Assembly: GCA_963613665.1 (NCBI GenBank)
Contig: CAVEAL010000026.1
Location: 1-33,859 of the forward strand
Reading direction: 5' to 3'
DNA from: F23-B02 sp963613665
GTDB lineage: Bacteria > Bacillota > Clostridia > Oscillospirales > Oscillospiraceae
DNA: 33,859 bases
Position 1 is the first letter of the stretch. The number at the start of each line of letters is the position of its first letter. Of the stretch, positions 31,215-33,859 are shown in pieces. The position numbers and the translations under genes were made by a program. The notes beneath the pieces are model-generated. The model had not been told where the DNA came from. It did no database searches and worked only from the letters and a program-made list of their open reading frames with translations.

Positions 31215-32771
31215 ATGGAAAACAACCGCGACTCTTTTGGCTCCAATTTTGGTTTCCTTATGGCTGCTGTCGGCTCGGCAGTCGGTCTGGGCAACATCTG
31301 GGGCTTCCCGTACAAGATAAGCGCATACGGCGGCTTCGCCTTCCTGCTGGTTTATCTTGCACTGGGCGTATTCGTAGGCTTCGCCGTCATGGTCGGCGAG
31401 TTCTGCATAGGCCGTAAGACCGGCCTGAGCCCGATCGCAGCTTACCGCAAGCTCAGCAAGAAGTACACATGGCTCGGATACATGGCAGTTATCTGCCCGT
31501 TCCTCGTCCTGTGCTTCTACTTCGTCCTCGGCGGCATGGTCATGCGCTACGCTGTCGGCTACCTGACGGCCATCTTCGGCTGGGACACCTGGAACGTCGC
31601 AAGCATCTCCGACTTCTTCGGTACCTTCATTATGAACGGCGGCGGCATGATACTCTGGACTGCAATCTTCATCGCGATTAACGTCGTTATCGTTGCAGGC
31701 GGTATCGGCGAAGGCATCGAGAAGTTCTGCAAGGTCGGTATGCCCGCCCTGTTTGTGATGCTCATCATCATCATCATCTATGTCGCATGCCAGCCTGGCG
31801 CAGGCGAGGGCTACAAGTTCATCTTTGGCTGGGATCTCTCCCCGCTCAAGAAGGACTGGCTGCTCGTTCTCAAGAGCGCCGCAGGTCAGATGTTCTTCTC
31901 GCTGTCCCTCGGCATGGGCGCTATGATCACCTACGGCTCCTACCTTCAGAAGAAGGAAAGCATTCAGAAGAATGCACTTATCGTTGTCATCAGCGATACC
32001 ACCGTCGCGATCATGGCGGCAATGGTCGTCGTTCCCGCCTGCTTTGCCTTCCTCGGCGACAACGCCGGTGCAGGCCCCGGACTGCTCTTCAAGTCCATGC
32101 AGGAAGTATTCCACAACATGGGTTACGTCGGCAATATCATGGGCTTCCTGTTCTACACGCTCGTATTTATCGCCGCAATAACCTCCTCGATCTCGCTGCT
32201 TGAGGTCATCACCGCTTACAAGGTCGACAAGAACGTCGAGCAGGGCAAGGCTCCCGGACGCAAAAAGTACGCTATCCTCGCCGCCTGCATCATCTTCGTA
32301 TTCTGCCTGCCCACCTGCCTTGACGGTCTGGGCGCAGGCACCAACGGCGGCGCCGCACTCGGCACTCCCGCCGAGATCCTCGGCATGAACTGGGGTGAGG
32401 CCGGTGATATAACCGCATTTGAGAAGGGTACTACTTATTACACTCTCGGTGAGGACGGAATTTACACGGCCGTTGACAAGGATGCCGCCTTCGACGCATC
32501 CGAGACCTACTATCTGAAGACGGCAAAGACCTGGAACGGCGACTGGCTCGACTTCTACGACGTGTTCTCCGAAGGCATTATGATGCCGCTCGGCGCACTG
32601 GTAATGTGTATCCTGATAGGCTATGTATTGAAGCTTGACTTCGTTGTCGAGGAGTGCGAATCCTCCGGCCACCCGTTCAAGGCTCGCGGCTTCTTCACCC
32701 TGTGCTACAAAGTCGTAACCCCGATTGGCATGATCCTCGTCCTTTACGGACAGATCACAAGCTTCTTCTAA
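31215..32771 (+). CDS. NSS-family sodium:amino acid symporter
   Basis: 518 aa with about eleven to twelve membrane helices. The unwound helix 1 motif GSAVGLGNIWGFPY (20-33), GGFAFLLVY, and helix 6 SAAGQMFFSLSLGMGAMITYGSYL are those of the neurotransmitter:sodium symporter family (LeuT, MhsT, TnaT). The position equal to LeuT Arg30 (outer gate) is Gly here. A loop of about 65 residues between helices 9 and 10 (from about 385) holds an inserted TTYYTLGEDGIYTAVD...TYYLKTA segment. It imports an amino acid with Na+; the substrate is unknown. AAGGAGAG lies seven bases upstream of the ATG. Confidence 0.9.
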   Translation: MENNRDSFGSNFGFLMAAVGSAVGLGNIWGFPYKISAYGGFAFLLVYLALGVFVGFAVMVGEFCIGRKTGLSPIAAYRKLSKKYTWLGYMAVICPFLVLCFYFVLGGMVMRYAVGYLTAIFGWDTWNVASISDFFGTFIMNGGGMILWTAIFIAINVVIVAGGIGEGIEKFCKVGMPALFVMLIIIIIYVACQPGAGEGYKFIFGWDLSPLKKDWLLVLKSAAGQMFFSLSLGMGAMITYGSYLQKKESIQKNALIVVISDTTVAIMAAMVVVPACFAFLGDNAGAGPGLLFKSMQEVFHNMGYVGNIMGFLFYTLVFIAAITSSISLLEVITAYKVDKNVEQGKAPGRKKYAILAACIIFVFCLPTCLDGLGAGTNGGAALGTPAEILGMNWGEAGDITAFEKGTTYYTLGEDGIYTAVDKDAAFDASETYYLKTAKTWNGDWLDFYDVFSEGIMMPLGALVMCILIGYVLKLDFVVEECESSGHPFKARGFFTLCYKVVTPIGMILVLYGQITSFF

Positions 32772-32794
32772 ACCGCAACATAACATGAGATTTT

Positions 32795-32822
32795 GGGGCA
32801 GCCGCAAGGCTGCCCCTTTTTT
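32795..32822 (+). terminator. Terminator of first NSS symporter gene
   Basis: GGGGCAGCC (32795-32803), GCAA loop, GGCTGCCCC (32808-32816), then six T. Confidence 0.93.
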
Positions 32823-32832
32823 GTACACTCTC

Positions 32833-32855
32833 AGGCCGCATGGGCGGCCTTTTTT
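32833..32855 (+). terminator. Second, tandem terminator
   Basis: AGGCCGC (32833-32839), ATGG loop, GCGGCCT (32844-32850), then T-run. It directly follows the first terminator. Confidence 0.8.
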
Positions 32856-33216
32856 ATGCTCTGCATCTTTACGCTTTTCAAACACGATCGCCGCCGGTAT
32901 ATACGTTTTAATAATATACATATTAACGTAGCTTATAGCCAAAGGCGATTTTATAAGCAAACTACCGCTAAGAAAATTAACGCGATTTTGACCTATTTGT
33001 TAACACTTTACAGGGCTATATAGGCATTTTCGAGCTATTTTTACCATGCTTATGAACAAATTATTGCCGTCATTAGTATAAATCGCATAAATTTGTGTAA
33101 AGAGATTATTAATCGGTGTTAAGATTAAGTTAATTTAGGTATAAAGGACTTGTAATCAATTTTTTAACAGATACAATAGACCCCAGCGAAAGCATTTTAT
33201 AAAAGGAGAGAAAGTT
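32856..33216 (+). promoter_or_regulatory. Leader region of second NSS symporter
   Basis: 361 bases without a gene, AT-rich, sharing ordered blocks with the leader of the first symporter. The strongest block, GTAATCAATTTTTTAACAGA, is followed by TACAAT, giving TTGTAA-16-TACAAT at about 33151-33178 as promoter, then CCCCAGCGAAAGCATTT and AAAGGAGAG before the ATG. Confidence 0.55.
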
Positions 33217-33859
33217 ATGGAAAACAATCGCGCAACATTTGGCTCCAACTTTGGTTTCCTCATGGCCGCTATCGGTTCCGCCGTCGGTCTGGGCAACATC
33301 TGGGGCTTCCCGTACAAGATGGGCAGTAACGGCGGCTTCGCCTTCCTGCTCGTGTACCTCGTTCTCGCAGTCTTCGTCGGACTCGCCGTTATGGTCGGCG
33401 AATTCACCATCGGTCGTAAGACCGGCCTGAGCCCCGTCGCGGCTTACCGCAAGCTCAGCAAGAAGTTCACATGGCTTGGCTATATGGCAGTCCTCTGTCC
33501 CTTCCTCGTCCTGTGCTTCTACTTCGTCCTCGGCGGCATGGTCACCCGTTACGCACTCGGCTACCTGACCGCTATCTTCGGCTGGGACACCTGGGGTGTG
33601 GATGACATCTCCTCCTTCTTCGGAAGCTTCATCATGAACGGCGGCCAGATGATACTCTGGACGGCTATCTTCATCGCCATGAACGCATACATAGTTGCAG
33701 CCGGCGTTGAGGACGGCATCGAGAACTTCTGCAAGATCGGTATGCCGGCTCTGTTCGTAATGCTCCTTATCGTCATCGTTTACGTCGCTGTTCAGCCCGG
33801 CGCTATGGGCGGCTACAAGTTCATGTTCGGCTGGAACATCGAGCCCCTGAAGGAGGACT
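33217..33859 (+). CDS. NSS-family sodium:amino acid symporter, second copy, 3' end outside window
   Basis: 214 codons are in the window with no stop; the gene runs off the end. MENNRATFGSNFGFLMAAIGSAVGLGNIWGFPYKMGSNGGFAF is nearly the same as its neighbour, and about 80% of the visible residues match it by eye. It again has Gly in place of the outer-gate Arg. It is a tandem duplicate, including its upstream region. Divergence is seen at helix 1 end (KMGSN versus KISAY) and helix 4 (MNAYIVAAGVEDG versus INVVIVAGGIGEG), so substrate preference may differ. AAAGGAGAG lies seven bases upstream of the ATG. Confidence 0.9.
   Translation, partial: MENNRATFGSNFGFLMAAIGSAVGLGNIWGFPYKMGSNGGFAFLLVYLVLAVFVGLAVMVGEFTIGRKTGLSPVAAYRKLSKKFTWLGYMAVLCPFLVLCFYFVLGGMVTRYALGYLTAIFGWDTWGVDDISSFFGSFIMNGGQMILWTAIFIAMNAYIVAAGVEDGIENFCKIGMPALFVMLLIVIVYVAVQPGAMGGYKFMFGWNIEPLKED

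Noticed and set aside
31134..32960. 608-codon minus-strand open frame opposite the first NSS symporter
   Set aside because: It mirrors the third-position G/C pattern of the symporter gene, has no ribosome site and yields a low-complexity Asp/Glu/His-rich product typical of an antisense shadow.

Overview
The window looks like a contig from a gut-type Bacillota of class Clostridia, probably an Oscillospiraceae relative. The basis is the Firmicutes-style lipoprotein signals (LCAC-G), AGGAGG ribosome sites, an Xpt/BmpA/guanine-riboswitch salvage module, an IscR-NifS-IscU cluster and paired SNF-type sodium symporters. This placement is an inference from gene content; there is no rRNA or other marker in the window.

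The sequence falls into two parts. About 1-14,000 is accessory DNA with mixed codon use. It holds a degraded left end (remnant of a plasmid/ICE replication protein and a frameshifted unknown gene), then a compact minus-strand operon, then a plus-strand tyrosine integrase flanked by a 13-bp direct repeat, a DUF6061-like gene and a truncated XRE regulator. About 14,050-33,859 is visibly richer in G+C and looks like ordinary chromosome.

The accessory operon is the most interesting unit. It reads right to left from a promoter near 12,010: a 1.26-kDa-residue-scale secreted surface protein, a 78-aa four-cysteine peptide with a leader-like N-terminus, an HPr-kinase-like ATPase, a radical SAM/SPASM enzyme, a PqqD-type RiPP recognition element, a secreted GH85 endo-beta-N-acetylglucosaminidase and a four-repeat zinc-ribbon protein. 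The four middle genes look like a RiPP cassette combining a radical SAM maturase with a kinase of the type known from phosphorylated lasso peptides, and it sits between two secreted glycan- or surface-related proteins.

The chromosomal part holds, in order: a BMP-family purine nucleoside importer (lipoprotein, ATPase, two permeases) under a guanine-type riboswitch; xanthine phosphoribosyltransferase; a divergent GPH sugar symporter coupled to a PIG-L deacetylase; IscR-NifS-IscU; a CPA2 cation/proton antiporter; a polar amino acid ABC importer coupled to a CntK/DapF-like amino acid racemase and followed by a circularly permuted solute-binding lipoprotein; and two tandem NSS-family sodium:amino acid symporters, the second cut by the window end.

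Two copies of a 206-207-bp structured repeat (26,285 and 30,654) were found. Each sits between two copies of the local terminator hairpin, which differs between the loci. This is the pattern expected from a mobile element that duplicates a terminator hairpin of 25-29 bp on insertion.
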